DNA of 64,000 bases from Acidobacteriaceae bacterium (GTDB lineage Bacteria; Acidobacteriota; Terriglobia; Terriglobales; Acidobacteriaceae): NCBI GenBank assembly GCA_003156805.1, contig PMHV01000059.1, positions 59,983 to 123,982 of the forward strand, written 5' to 3'. A program made the position numbers and the translations under genes. Positions 19,901 through 28,500 of the stretch are shown here, in pieces. The notes beneath the pieces are model-generated. The model was given only the letters and a program-made list of their open reading frames with translations, did not search any database and was not told where the DNA came from. Each line of letters begins with the position of its first letter. Position 1 is the first letter of the stretch.

Positions 19901-20722
19901 CAGAGGCGGATTGGACACCCCCGCCTGATTTAGGAAGTACTCGTTGGCGTCCAACGCATTGTTCCGAATGTATTCCCAAGCGCTGCCATGAAAGGCGTTG
20001 GTGCCCGATTTCGTGATGAGATTGTTGATCGTTCCAGCGCTGCTTCCGTATTCGGCGGAGACGTTCAACTGTAGCTGCTGGAACTCCTGAACCGTATCCT
20101 CAATGGGAACGTTATTCACTCCGCCGCTCAGATCCTTGTTGGACACGCCGTTGATCAGGAAACCGTTGAAATCTTCCCGCACACCATTGACGACGGTGTT
20201 GTGCCCGTTTTCCATGTCCACGCCCGCCACGTTGACCGCACCCGGCGCCATCTGCATCAGGTCGTAAACATTACGGCCGTTGAGCGGGAGATTGCTGATT
20301 TGGGTCGAGCTTATGGTCGTGGACAGCTTGGACTCTTCCGTGTTCACCGCGGATGCTTCGCCGGTCACCTCGACGATTTCACGCGCCTGACCCAACTGCA
20401 TCTTCACGTCCACGCGAGATACGGTGCCCGCGTCCAGGGTTATGCCGACCTCCGTAAAGGTCTTAAACCCCGACGCTTCCACGGTAATTTTGTAGATGCC
20501 GACCGGGAGTTCCTTGGCGGCATAGACGCCCGTCTGATTCGTGGTGCTGGTGACCGAGAGATTGGTGGCTCGATCAGTGACGGTGACTTTGGCGCCCGCA
20601 ACCGACGCGCCGGAGGGATCAGTCACCGTGCCGGTGAACTGCCCGTTCTGAACTTGCGCCATTGCGCTCAGCGCCGATAGCAGGATGCACAACGAAATCA
20701 GGCAGAGCTGCAGCTTTGTCAT
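16967..20722 (-). CDS. Oar-like TonB-dependent receptor with N-terminal CPreg domain
   Basis: 1251-residue outer-membrane protein. A signal peptide (LISLCILLSALSAMAQ) is followed by a carboxypeptidase-regulatory domain (GQFTGTVTDPSGASVAGAKV) and a plug domain with the typical Acidobacteriota segment ISNLPLNGRNVYDLMQ. The long beta-barrel ends in LKFSF with a C-terminal Phe, as required for barrel insertion. Repeated aromatic strands such as VGTYVQDDWKASKRLTLNLG are characteristic of Oar-like transporters, thought to import large oligomers. The ligand is unknown. A promoter-like TTGACA/CAAAAT pair lies about 100 bases upstream. Confidence 0.92.
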   Translation of the reverse strand: MTKLQLCLISLCILLSALSAMAQVQNGQFTGTVTDPSGASVAGAKVTVTDRATNLSVTSTTNQTGVYAAKELPVGIYKITVEASGFKTFTEVGITLDAGTVSRVDVKMQLGQAREIVEVTGEASAVNTEESKLSTTISSTQISNLPLNGRNVYDLMQMAPGAVNVAGVDMENGHNTVVNGVREDFNGFLINGVSNKDLSGGVNNVPIEDTVQEFQQLQLNVSAEYGSSAGTINNLITKSGTNAFHGSAWEYIRNNALDANEYFLNQAGVSNPPLHFNQFGGTVGGPIIRDRLFFFASYQGDRFKTSGTPESLTVESPAFEQAVIAAQPNSVASLLYGNFKPAIAGSEATSLDNYICGAPGCEGTVGVQPNQSFTSYAQYLCPDSYPGNPGIAAKMASIIGVTAADQALLTQAATSGGVGCSSILPIQAGTFARSSAFLNSTTAIFGTQTQSLGNLFNGNEAMGKLDYVFNSSNRMFAELNWLHETDQYGPCYSYCTRGFTNPSREYFPNAQLNFVHTFSSSVLNSATVGYTQNNIAITTAVPGVPAVGFNDGVAAFGSYNGYPQFFKDHEYMFSDIVSISHGKHNFKVGGDLRRNLENSQFNVARPSYLFVDPLYFAADAPYGEVAGVDPGFTNGSDTGQLETNIRHWRNWEVGTYVQDDWKASKRLTLNLGLRWDLYTRHTEEDNLATTFIPGPGTGIVQQLINANAPVGSANCFPNGGVAASTAVLAGVCGPGGFAPTDRLGPNQFRDFGPRVGFAWDVFGDGKTSLRAGFGISYEGTLYNPLSNSRWNPPYYSFNLEFNGLQSGGGTNTVVYGPTTCTSTSCSPTGATPTYTGPSANPGQGSQGNQATGNIIGYAGFNPDTAYLTGIVLPSGVKDPYVYNDFLSLQREIAPKVVMELDYVGTMGRRLFRAENINRAPGAELPVGAQVTDNLGRLLTGLGGYPNPNYGKLRTWENVVNSSYNALQASVKKQMGHGILLNANYTWSHSLDDGSTWHSGATTANGGAAGEGYTTDQTDPGLDYGNSIYDIHQRLVLNYVIQLPGQNFKGVLGAVAGGWSYNGIWAFQSGAHWEPYDGDNADLVEISNPLNPCTAADVPANCQNVGGDFNLDGGTNDRPNSSVPGLSFARSTWEHGWCPGGYTFGASCGAPGQAGLPALTTPCLGCVGNLRRNQFVGPGQWYSDMTLAKTFRLTERVNMKFEWQAFNVFNRANFLLAVNGGGAHNAVTDSAFGEAAGTLNARNMQLGLKFSF

Positions 20723-21127
20723 TGGCCTATCCTCGCACCGAGATTTTCACGGACTGCCAAAGGCCCCAAAATCAACGAGAACGACCCAACATGGGATCGG
20801 TGTCACATGTCTTTGGTAATTGGGCGGCATTTTGCTCTTAGTTCACGGCAAGTGTCAAGAAATGTTTAATGGTTTTGAGTTATTGACCGGTGTCCGGCAA
20901 GGCGGGTTTCCCAAGTCAGGAAAGCGTCGCGGAACAGCCAATCGGCAATCGGCGACCCCTGGGCCTCTGAACTCGGAGCCACTGTGGACGCGTATGAGCG
21001 TTAATTCAATGACTTACGTCGTTATTGAGCAGTCGGATCTTGGCTGAAAAAGAAGCGAGTTGGCGGCTAAGTCTTGAGGCCTTGAGGAAGTGAACCTCAC
21101 CCTTATTGATCCCGAGGATCGAATTTT
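20723..21127. other. Intergenic region upstream of the receptor gene
   Basis: Both flanking genes are on the minus strand. The part nearest the receptor holds the candidate promoter at 20829-20858. A 75-codon open frame at 20820-21047 on the plus strand has no start signal, no recognisable domain and overlaps the promoter; I do not call it. Nothing else recognisable is seen. Confidence 0.5.
20829..20858 (-). promoter_or_regulatory. Candidate sigma-70-type promoter of the Oar-like receptor
   Basis: On the minus strand, TTGACA (20858-20853, perfect -35) is followed after 18 bases by CAAAAT (20834-20829, four of six to TATAAT). Transcription would start about 100 bases before the ATG at 20722. 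Confidence 0.5.
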
Positions 21128-22981
21128 TCACTGTGGCATCGGGGCATGAGTAAGTCCGGGGAACTCAAGTTTAGCTGGCATTTGACTTCGCCGGTAGCGG
21201 GCGATCACACCTTTTCCTTCTTCGACGACGAGTTCCTGGTCAGCGGCTTCCGGGCCAAGACGATCAGTCATGCCCGACGGCCAGTGGATGGTAATCGAAT
21301 CTGCATGGGCTGAGGAACCCAAGCCGAAGTGCAGCCGGGGATCGCTGGCGGATTCGAAGCTGGAGTTGGCGCGGACTTCGGCAATTTGGGTCAGACTGCC
21401 GACTTTCACCTGGACGCGAGCTCCGAACCCATCGCGATTCGAACGCGTGCCGACGGTCTTGATCCGCAGCCAATGCCCGCTATTGGAGACTTGGTTACGG
21501 AGCAGAATCGGAGAGCCGTCGAGCACACTGACCAGCAGATCCTGCCTGCCGTCATTGAAGAAATCAGCAGTGGCGGCGCCTCGGGCTACATAGCGGCGGG
21601 AGATGGCTGGTCCCGCGCTCGTGCCAATTTCGTCGAATTTTCCGTTTTTCAAGTTGTGGAATAGCAGCGGACGCTCGGCGTAGGTAACGCCGAACGAGTG
21701 CTGATCGACTTGCGGGTTGACGTGTCCGTTGGCGACGAAAACGTCGGGCCAACCGTCGTTGTCGAAATCGAGAAACTTCACTCCGAAACCGAGGAAAGGG
21801 ATGCTGACCGCGCCAAAATCTGCCGGGCCGGCCAGATCGGTGAACTCGCCGGTGTGATCGTTGTGGAAGAGATTATTCGAGTCGTCGGAAAAGTTTGTTT
21901 TGGCGATGTCGGGCCAGCCGTCGTTGTCGTAGTCGGCAGAGTCGATGCCCATGCCTGCTTGCTCGCGGCCATCGGCACTGTAGGCGACTCCGGCTGGCAC
22001 GCCTACCTCGGTGAATCCGCCCTTGCAGTCGCCGTGCAGCAACATGCTGGGCGAGGAGTCGTCGGCGACATAAAGGTCCAGGCAGCCGTCCAGATCGTAG
22101 TCAAGCCAGAGCACACCTAGCCCGTAATATGCGTTGGGATCGATATTCAATTTCTCCGTAACGTCGGTAAAGGTGCCGTCGCCGTTGTTGTGATAGAGGC
22201 GGTCGCGTCCGCCCTTGAGTCCTCGCGGGCCGCAAGACACGGGAATACCGCGGTACTGGCAGAAAGGTCCTTGCCCGAACTCGGGGAGGTGTTTGAGGTC
22301 GAGGCCGACGTAGTTGGCGACGTACAGGTCGAGGTTACCGTCGTTGTCGTAGTCGCCGAAGGCTGCGCTGGTGCCCCAGTTGCCCGCATTGCCCACGCCC
22401 GCTTTGGCAGTGACGTCCGAGAAGGTGCCGTCGTGGTTATTGTGGTAGAGGATGGCGCCATCGAGATAGGTGACGTAAAGGTCCTCCCAACCGTCGTTGT
22501 CATAGTCGCCGACGGCGACGCCGAAACCCCAGCCGCAGTGGTTGAGGCCCGCTTTTGCCGTCACGTCGGTAAAAGTGCCATCGTGATTGTTGCGATAAAG
22601 CTTGCTGGGATGACATTTCTGCGCTTGCAGGTCATCGAGGGTGGAACCGTTGACCAGGAAGATGTCCATCCAACCATCGTTGTCGTAATCGAAAACGGCG
22701 ATGCCGCCGCACATGGATTCCATGATGTAGCGCTTTTCCAGGCTGCCGCAGGTGAGATGGAAATCGATGCCGGCGGCCCGGGTTGTGTCGGCGAACCAAA
22801 CGGAGTTTGAAGACGAGCTGTTCTTCCTATTAGTAGAGCGCGGTTCCGCAGGAAGTTTGTGAGATTGTTCGGAGGGGCTCAGTTGCACGGGTGTAATGCC
22901 GGGCGACCACAGACCGATGGATAGAATTGCAGCGCTGGCAAGAACTAGACTTAGCTTCAAGAACGCAATCTTCGGCATCAC
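21128..22981 (-). CDS. Secreted CRTAC-type protein: FG-GAP/VCBS repeats with C-terminal ASPIC/UnbV domain
   Basis: 617-residue secreted repeat protein. After a signal segment come at least six FG-GAP/VCBS-like calcium-binding blades with the pattern DYDNDGWxDxF/LYV (FDYDNDGWMDIFLVNG, GDYDNDGWEDLYVTYL, GDYDNDGNLDLYVANY). The C-terminal ASPIC/UnbV domain includes FGARVQVKVG, SSFESASDPRLHFGLG and ITIHWPSG. Asp-rich loops indicate Ca2+ binding and a seven-bladed propeller. It overlaps the upstream TPR gene by four bases (ATGA), so the two are translationally coupled. The precise function of this family is not known; an extracellular binding role is likely. Confidence 0.93.
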   Translation of the reverse strand: MMPKIAFLKLSLVLASAAILSIGLWSPGITPVQLSPSEQSHKLPAEPRSTNRKNSSSSNSVWFADTTRAAGIDFHLTCGSLEKRYIMESMCGGIAVFDYDNDGWMDIFLVNGSTLDDLQAQKCHPSKLYRNNHDGTFTDVTAKAGLNHCGWGFGVAVGDYDNDGWEDLYVTYLDGAILYHNNHDGTFSDVTAKAGVGNAGNWGTSAAFGDYDNDGNLDLYVANYVGLDLKHLPEFGQGPFCQYRGIPVSCGPRGLKGGRDRLYHNNGDGTFTDVTEKLNIDPNAYYGLGVLWLDYDLDGCLDLYVADDSSPSMLLHGDCKGGFTEVGVPAGVAYSADGREQAGMGIDSADYDNDGWPDIAKTNFSDDSNNLFHNDHTGEFTDLAGPADFGAVSIPFLGFGVKFLDFDNDGWPDVFVANGHVNPQVDQHSFGVTYAERPLLFHNLKNGKFDEIGTSAGPAISRRYVARGAATADFFNDGRQDLLVSVLDGSPILLRNQVSNSGHWLRIKTVGTRSNRDGFGARVQVKVGSLTQIAEVRANSSFESASDPRLHFGLGSSAHADSITIHWPSGMTDRLGPEAADQELVVEEGKGVIARYRRSQMPAKLEFPGLTHAPMPQ

Positions 22982-24186
22982 TGGGTTGGGCCTGCCGCCA
23001 TTCCTCCCTGCACGGGCTGGTTCTTCTTTAGAGCGGAGAAATTCTGAAACTCCTGCTGCGCCTCTGCTTCCCGGCCGGTGCGCTGTAATGCCCGCGCCAA
23101 TTGATAGTGCGGGCTGGGATCAGACGGCTTTAATGCCAACGCATGACGGAGAGCGAAAATTGCACCTTCGGCGTCTCCCTCCAGCAATAACGCCTTGCCC
23201 AAATCATAAGCGGCATCGGAGTTTGACGGGTCGAGGCCGGCAGCTCTTTTCAAATGCGAGACCGCCGCTTGCAAATCCCCGGCTTCTAACAAACAATGGC
23301 CCAACTGGTAAAGAACGGAAGGATTATCCGGTGTCTGAGCAAGCTCTTTCTCGTATTGGGCAATTGCTCCATGCTTGCGCCCGACACTGGCGTAGGCAAA
23401 GCCGAGATGATAGTGGCCCAGTGGAATATTCGGTTCCAAGCGCAAGGCCATTTTAAATTGCTCAATAGCCGGTACGGTACGGTTGGTATTTTGATAGCAG
23501 CGGCCAAGCAGAACATGAGCCAGCGCAGCTTCAGGGTCAAGCTTTACGGTCCTCTCCAGTTCCTCGCCGGCGGCCGAATATTGGTCCCCTGAAAGCAGGA
23601 CGAGAGCTACATCCAAGTGGATCCCGTACCGCGAGCCGTCGAGATTCTCCGAGCGCTGTAACAGCTCCAACGCTTTTGGGTTTTGGCCCTTCTTGAAATA
23701 AACCAACCCGAGCCAATGCTGCAGTTGGGCGTCTTGTGGCCAGCGCTCCACGGCGGCCTGCCCGATATTTTCCGCGTCATCCAGGCGCTTCATCTGCAAA
23801 TAGCTGAGCAGGAGTCCACGGTTGACTTCGAGATTGTCTGGCGACAATTGCCGAGCTTGCTCAAAGTCGCTTGCGGCGCGCGCGAAATCCTCGGCGTCTA
23901 AAGCCCTCTGGCCATGGCGTATCAACGATTCCGATTTGGAATTCTGAGATTGCGCTGCGGCTCCGAGAGGGAGAACCAAGATCAGAGCGAGAGGTAAGAT
24001 CCAGGCACTTTCGGGCAGGGGGAAATTTCGAGACCGGGAAGGCCAATTTCGCCGCCGTCTCGTTCTGCTGCGGCGACCCGACCTGGCAAGTCGCGAACGG
24101 AGAGACAGGGCAGAACGACCTACTCGCACCTTGGCTGGTTTCAACGTAGTGTGCACCTTGCGAGCTTGCGAAAGACAGCGTGCCAT
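22978..24186 (-). CDS. Secreted TPR protein coupled to the CRTAC-type gene
   Basis: Up to 402 residues. A strongly basic N-terminal stretch precedes a hydrophobic segment (SAWILPLALILVLPLGAAAQ). About nine TPR units follow (AALAHVLLGRCYQNTNRTVPAI, SVLYQLGHCLLEAGDLQAAV, and others), ending in a short Gln/Gly tail. The start is uncertain: the ATG at 24186 gives about 55 Arg-rich residues before the membrane/signal segment, and no inner ATG exists. The stop overlaps the next start by ATGA. Co-production suggests that the TPR superhelix and the propeller protein act together in the envelope. Confidence 0.85.
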   Translation of the reverse strand: MARCLSQARKVHTTLKPAKVRVGRSALSLRSRLARSGRRSRTRRRRNWPSRSRNFPLPESAWILPLALILVLPLGAAAQSQNSKSESLIRHGQRALDAEDFARAASDFEQARQLSPDNLEVNRGLLLSYLQMKRLDDAENIGQAAVERWPQDAQLQHWLGLVYFKKGQNPKALELLQRSENLDGSRYGIHLDVALVLLSGDQYSAAGEELERTVKLDPEAALAHVLLGRCYQNTNRTVPAIEQFKMALRLEPNIPLGHYHLGFAYASVGRKHGAIAQYEKELAQTPDNPSVLYQLGHCLLEAGDLQAAVSHLKRAAGLDPSNSDAAYDLGKALLLEGDAEGAIFALRHALALKPSDPSPHYQLARALQRTGREAEAQQEFQNFSALKKNQPVQGGMAAGPTQ

Positions 24187-24323
24187 CGAGACGGCTTTAA
24201 CCGCGCAGTATACATTGGCATCCGTCTCCAGCTACAAACCAGTTGCACGCCTTTTCAAAAAGTAATAACGTACAGGCGAAAAGAAAGGCGATTCGGAATT
24301 TCGGAGTGAAGAGAGGAGTGAAT

Positions 24324-26072
24324 ATGACTGCCTCCGCGGGTCGGTCCCATCGTCTCTACGCGTCTCTGCTGGCAATCGGGTGGTTCGCGCTGGTGGCCTG
24401 GGCTCAGGCGCCCCAATCCACTATAGAGGTGCCCGCTCCAACCGTACGAGTTAGTACTCATATGGTGCTGGTGGATGTGGTCGTGACTGACAGGCAGGGT
24501 AAGCCCGTCCCCGGCCTGCGTCCCGAAGATTTTGTAATCGAGGAAAATGGCAAGGTGCAGAAGATTTCCAGTCTGGTCACGCCCGCGGAAAATTCTCCCG
24601 CTCCGGCTCCGCAATTGCCGCCCGGCATCTACTCGAACCGGCCGCAGTACCGCTCTACCGGCGGTCCCATCACCGTGATGCTGCTCGATGCTCTCAACAC
24701 TCCCTTTACCGATCAAGCCTATGCTCGCGGTCAAATGCTGCGTTTTGTCCAGGGGCAGTACAAGCCAGGCCAGCGCATGGGTATCTTTACGCTGACTGGC
24801 TCGTTGAACGTGCTACAGGACTTCACCAGCGATCCGCAAATCTTGTACGCTGCATTGCAGAGTTACAGACCCCAGCCGCAGGAATTTGCCAGCACGGCCG
24901 CTGGAACGCAAACTGGCGCGGGTTCGGCCACCGCGAGAGGAACTGTTAGCGATCTGAATGCGAGCACACTTCCTCTGACCAGTTCTAGTGACCCCTATCT
25001 TGGCGCCGGAGCAAGGATTGCCATCGCCAACGCGCAAGGGGCGCTCCGTTCCTTTGAAGGCATAGACGTGGGGTATGCCAAAGACCAACGGGCCGTGCTG
25101 ACCCTGAACGCGTTGAATAGCCTGGCTCGCATCTTGGGAGGACTGCCCGGCCGGAAGAACCTCATCTGGGCAACGGGCGATTTGCCTTTTTCATTCATTC
25201 CGGAAGACAGCACCGTTTCGCGGGCAGAACTGGCAGAAGACTTACCCAGCTTGAACACACGCCGGGTTGGCGAGCACGCAGCCGGAAATTATGCGGCGAC
25301 TTTCCGGGAGTCGCACGCGGAGGAAATCCGCGAGACCGCTACGAGGCTGGCCAGCGCGCAAGTTGCGGTATACCCGGTGGATGCGCGCGGATTGTCTCTT
25401 TCGCTAGCAGTCGACTCCCAGGAAACGATGAGAGAAGTGGCCCGCGAGACTGGCGGTCGTGCCTATGTCAACGAGAACGAAATCAAGGACGGAGTCGAGC
25501 GCGCTTTTGAAGATGAATCCGCCGCCTACACGCTGGGCTACTATCCGGAAAATAAGAAGTACGATGGCAAGTACCGGTCGATCAAGGTCAAAGTGAAGCG
25601 GGACGGGGTAGACGTTCAAAGCCGCCGCGGGTACTACGCCATTGATCCCACGCAGACCAAAGGCTACAACCCGCAAGTAGAGGTGGCTTCAGCGCTCGGA
25701 GACGTCGTTCCCTCTACTCTGGTCGCCTTCAGCGCACAGGTTAAGCCGCCTTCCGCCAATTCAGTTAAAGATAAGATTGGGGTGACTTTCCTGGTCGACG
25801 CCAGCACTCTTTCTGCCGAGGATACATCCGGTGGCAAGCACCTGAATGTCGCCATGTACGCAACGATCTATTCTGCTGGCGGCAAGATGCTGACGAATCG
25901 AAGCCAGAAGGTGGACCAATCCTTTGATGCGAATACTTATCAACAGATTCTGCAACATGGAATGATGCTGCACATGGATTTGGATCCGCAGCCCGGGAAT
26001 AACCAGTTGCGGCTGGCGGTGCAAGACAATCGTACCGGCCTAGTGGGAACCATCAACGCTCCAGCTCCGTAG
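24324..26072 (+). CDS. VWFA-related Acidobacterial-type secreted protein
   Basis: 582-residue protein of the VWFA-related domain family that is expanded in Acidobacteriota. A signal peptide (LYASLLAIGWFALVAWAQ) is followed by the family N-terminus VRVSTHMVLVDVVVTDRQG and LRPEDFVIEENGK. The Rossmann-like VWA core is ITVMLLDALNTPFTDQ...RMGIFTLTG. The metal-binding DxSxS motif is replaced by DALNT, so a classical MIDAS is absent. The ATG at 24324 has a GAGAGGAGT ribosome-binding site and fits the signal peptide; the frame opens earlier. The last 20 bases overlap the convergent PhzF gene. Function unknown, probably adhesion or binding. Confidence 0.9.
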   Translation: MTASAGRSHRLYASLLAIGWFALVAWAQAPQSTIEVPAPTVRVSTHMVLVDVVVTDRQGKPVPGLRPEDFVIEENGKVQKISSLVTPAENSPAPAPQLPPGIYSNRPQYRSTGGPITVMLLDALNTPFTDQAYARGQMLRFVQGQYKPGQRMGIFTLTGSLNVLQDFTSDPQILYAALQSYRPQPQEFASTAAGTQTGAGSATARGTVSDLNASTLPLTSSSDPYLGAGARIAIANAQGALRSFEGIDVGYAKDQRAVLTLNALNSLARILGGLPGRKNLIWATGDLPFSFIPEDSTVSRAELAEDLPSLNTRRVGEHAAGNYAATFRESHAEEIRETATRLASAQVAVYPVDARGLSLSLAVDSQETMREVARETGGRAYVNENEIKDGVERAFEDESAAYTLGYYPENKKYDGKYRSIKVKVKRDGVDVQSRRGYYAIDPTQTKGYNPQVEVASALGDVVPSTLVAFSAQVKPPSANSVKDKIGVTFLVDASTLSAEDTSGGKHLNVAMYATIYSAGGKMLTNRSQKVDQSFDANTYQQILQHGMMLHMDLDPQPGNNQLRLAVQDNRTGLVGTINAPAP

Positions 26073-26877
26073 GTTCGCCCGGGAGGGCCAGGATTGACCC
26101 TCTCAAAATAAGCACCGCGTTGCCTTTGATCGCGATGCGCGTCCCCGCGAGTTCACACCAGAGTTCGCCGCCGCGCTGCGATACCTGCCGCGCATGGAGG
26201 TTGTTTTTGCCCAGCCGTTCCGCCCAATACGGAGTGAGAGAACAATGAATCGAACCGGTGACGGGATCTTCCGGAATACCATAGCTTGGAGCAAAGTAGC
26301 GCGATACGAAATCAGCGTCCTTTCCGGGGGCCGTCACTGCAACTCCCGCGGGATGAAGCTTCTCGAGCAGCGCAAAATCGGGCCGAATGCGGCGCACGTC
26401 GTCTTCCGACGCGTATACCACAAAGTAGTTATCCTCGATTTGCAGAATTGACGAGGGCACGTCTTTCGAACCCAGACCCTCGATCAGCTCCGCCGGGGGA
26501 TCGGCACATACCCAGGGCGGCAGCGCAGGGAAATCCATGGAGAGCAGATTTTCTTGACGCCGAACGGTAAGAGGACCGCTGCGCCGGGTTTCGAAGCGCA
26601 CAGTCTCGCGCCCCGGCTCCAGGATGTTCAGAACAACAAAAGCAGAGGCCAGAGTCGCATGTCCGCACAGCTTGACCTCGCATCGAGGCGAAAACCAGCG
26701 AAGTTCATAGTCCTCGCCCCGGCGCACCAGATACGCGGTCTCTGAAAGATTGTTTTCGGAAGCGACCGATTGCAGCAGATTGTCATCCAACCAATTATCG
26801 AGTGGACAAACCGCAGCTGGATTGCCCGCGAACGGCGTGCTGGTGAATGCGTCTACATGGAAGAGGGGTGCTGGCAT
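26053..26877 (-). CDS. PhzF family isomerase/epimerase-like protein
   Basis: 274-residue PhzF-fold protein with two diaminopimelate-epimerase-like halves. The N-terminus has FHVDAFTSTPFAGNPAAVC, and the proposed catalytic Glu is in ENNLSETAYL. Further motifs are LRWFSPRCEVKLCGHATLAS and, in the second half, YGIPEDPVTGSIHCSLTPYW and QRGGELW. The ATG at 26877 is preferred over the longer frame because it begins directly at the family N-terminus (MPAPLFHVDAF). Family members isomerise small metabolites; phenazine synthesis is not implied, as no other phz gene is present. Confidence 0.93.
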   Translation of the reverse strand: MPAPLFHVDAFTSTPFAGNPAAVCPLDNWLDDNLLQSVASENNLSETAYLVRRGEDYELRWFSPRCEVKLCGHATLASAFVVLNILEPGRETVRFETRRSGPLTVRRQENLLSMDFPALPPWVCADPPAELIEGLGSKDVPSSILQIEDNYFVVYASEDDVRRIRPDFALLEKLHPAGVAVTAPGKDADFVSRYFAPSYGIPEDPVTGSIHCSLTPYWAERLGKNNLHARQVSQRGGELWCELAGTRIAIKGNAVLILRGSILALPGEPTELER

Positions 26878-27074
26878 TACCCTATGGTACGCGGTTCGCC
26901 GCATCCGTAGAATTGCCGCTGGCTCGTGGGAGAAGAAAGCCTTGCCGCGCCCTGATCGGCAATGATACTCTCTGTGACCTCCCGGCAGATTGTCGCGTGA
27001 CGTCCAGCAGCAACGCCCAGCAGCTAAGGTGAGTTTTTATTACAGGCAGAACTGTTCGCTCCCAGGAGGTTCCA

Positions 27075-28439
27075 GTGCTTGCCACCCAACATACAGCTAC
27101 CGCCGGGCATACGCTGCTAGAGCGGCTTTACGAAGCTCGCCAGCGCAGCGATGAGATTTTCCGCCTGGTTCGCGGCGACTCGCTGTACGAGCGGCCAATT
27201 CCCGAGCGGCACCGCATTATTTTTTATCTCGGTCATCTTGAGGCGTTCGATTGGAATTTGCTTCACGACCGCGTCGTGGACCTGAAGAGTTTCCAGCCTG
27301 AGTTTGATCGCCTGTTTGCCTTCGGCATCGACCCGGTGGGCGGCGGGCTGCCCGACGATCGGCCTTCGGATTGGCCTTTGCTGAGCGCTGTGAAGCAATA
27401 CGCTTCGCGCGTCCGGGCGGCGGTGGATCAGGGCCTGGCGAACGGAATTCTGGACTCCGACTTTCGCACCAGCGACGGATTTTCGGCCGCCACTCTGATG
27501 AATGTAGCCATTGAGCATCGTCTGATGCACGCTGAAACGCTGGCGTACATGTTGCACCAGGTGCCGCTTGATCGGAAGGTTTGGCAAGCTGACCGGCTGC
27601 AGACCGATGCCGCGCCTTTGTCCCAGCGCATGATTGAGGTTTCGACTGGCGCGATCCAACTCGGCCTCTCGCGCGAGAGTGAAGTCTTCGGATGGGACAA
27701 CGAATTCGGAACGCACACGGTCAGCGTTCCCGCTTTTGCCATCGATCAATACAAGGTGACCAACCGCCAGTTTCTTGACTTCATCACGGCCGGGGGCTAT
27801 GAGGCGCGTACTTTGTGGACCGACGATGATTGGGAGTGGAAGACCGCGAACGCAATTGTTCACCCAGTTTTCTGGAAACGCGAAGGTGAGGCATGGCTCT
27901 ACCGGACCATGTTCGACGAGTTGCCGCTGCCCATGGAGTGGCCCGTCTATGTGAGTCACGCGGAGGCCGCAGCATACGCGCGTTGGGCGGGGAAGTCGCT
28001 TCCCACCGAAGCCGAATGGCAGCGCGCAGCCTACGGCGCCCCCGGCGGCGAGGAACGCGCGTATGCGTCTTATCTTAGTCCTGATCATCGATATCCATGG
28101 GGAAACGCCGCGCCCAGCTCCCGATTCGGCAACTTCGATTTCGGCGGTTGGAGTCCCACGCCGGTCAATGCTTTTCCCGCTGGCCAGAGCTCCTTCGGCG
28201 TGGAGGATCTTTTAGGCAACGGCTGGGAGTGGACTTCCACCGCCTTTGCGCCGTTCCCCGGGTTCGAGCCGTTTCCGTTCTACCGCGGGTACTCGGCGGA
28301 CTTCTTCGACGGGAAGCACTTCGTGATGAAGGGCGGCTCCGCGCGCACTGCCGCTTGCATGTTGCGCAGCACATTCCGCAACTGGTTCCAGCCGCACTAC
28401 CAATACAGCTATACGGGATTTCGCTGCGTACGCCGCTGA
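27075..28439 (+). CDS. egtB: EgtB-type ergothioneine sulfoxide synthase
   Basis: 454-residue non-haem iron enzyme that couples a thiol (Cys or gamma-Glu-Cys) to hercynine with O2. The N-terminal DinB-like domain carries the three-His iron site: His54 in FYLGHLEAFDW and His148/His152 in IEHRLMHAETL. The C-terminal half is the formylglycine-generating-enzyme/SUMF1-like domain (VPAFAIDQYKVTNRQFLDF, SLPTEAEWQRAAYG, GNGWEWTSTAF, MKGGSARTA, FRNWFQPHYQY). The start is GTG with a good AGGAGG at 27064-27069. The gene is followed by egtD on the same strand 61 bases later, making a two-gene ergothioneine operon. No egtA, egtC or egtE is nearby. Confidence 0.92.
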   Translation: MLATQHTATAGHTLLERLYEARQRSDEIFRLVRGDSLYERPIPERHRIIFYLGHLEAFDWNLLHDRVVDLKSFQPEFDRLFAFGIDPVGGGLPDDRPSDWPLLSAVKQYASRVRAAVDQGLANGILDSDFRTSDGFSAATLMNVAIEHRLMHAETLAYMLHQVPLDRKVWQADRLQTDAAPLSQRMIEVSTGAIQLGLSRESEVFGWDNEFGTHTVSVPAFAIDQYKVTNRQFLDFITAGGYEARTLWTDDDWEWKTANAIVHPVFWKREGEAWLYRTMFDELPLPMEWPVYVSHAEAAAYARWAGKSLPTEAEWQRAAYGAPGGEERAYASYLSPDHRYPWGNAAPSSRFGNFDFGGWSPTPVNAFPAGQSSFGVEDLLGNGWEWTSTAFAPFPGFEPFPFYRGYSADFFDGKHFVMKGGSARTAACMLRSTFRNWFQPHYQYSYTGFRCVRR

Positions 28440-28479
28440 CTTATTCCGGCGGGCCCAAGCCGCTGACTTGATCCGCTGA
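28431..28479 (+). repeat. Triplicated CCGCTGAC in the egtB-egtD junction
   Basis: The octamer CCGCTGAC occurs three times in short succession, once overlapping the egtB stop codon and twice in the spacer just before the egtD ribosome-binding site. It looks like a small duplication of the 3' end of egtB. Confidence 0.6.
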
Positions 28480-28500
28480 CCCAGGAGGAGATTCAGAGCC

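Noticed and set aside
20820-21047. 75-codon plus-strand open frame in the receptor's upstream region
   Set aside because: No ribosome-binding site or recognisable domain, and it overlaps the candidate promoter.
26053-26877. Phenazine biosynthesis gene phzF
   Set aside because: The family is broad, and no other phenazine gene is present in the window.
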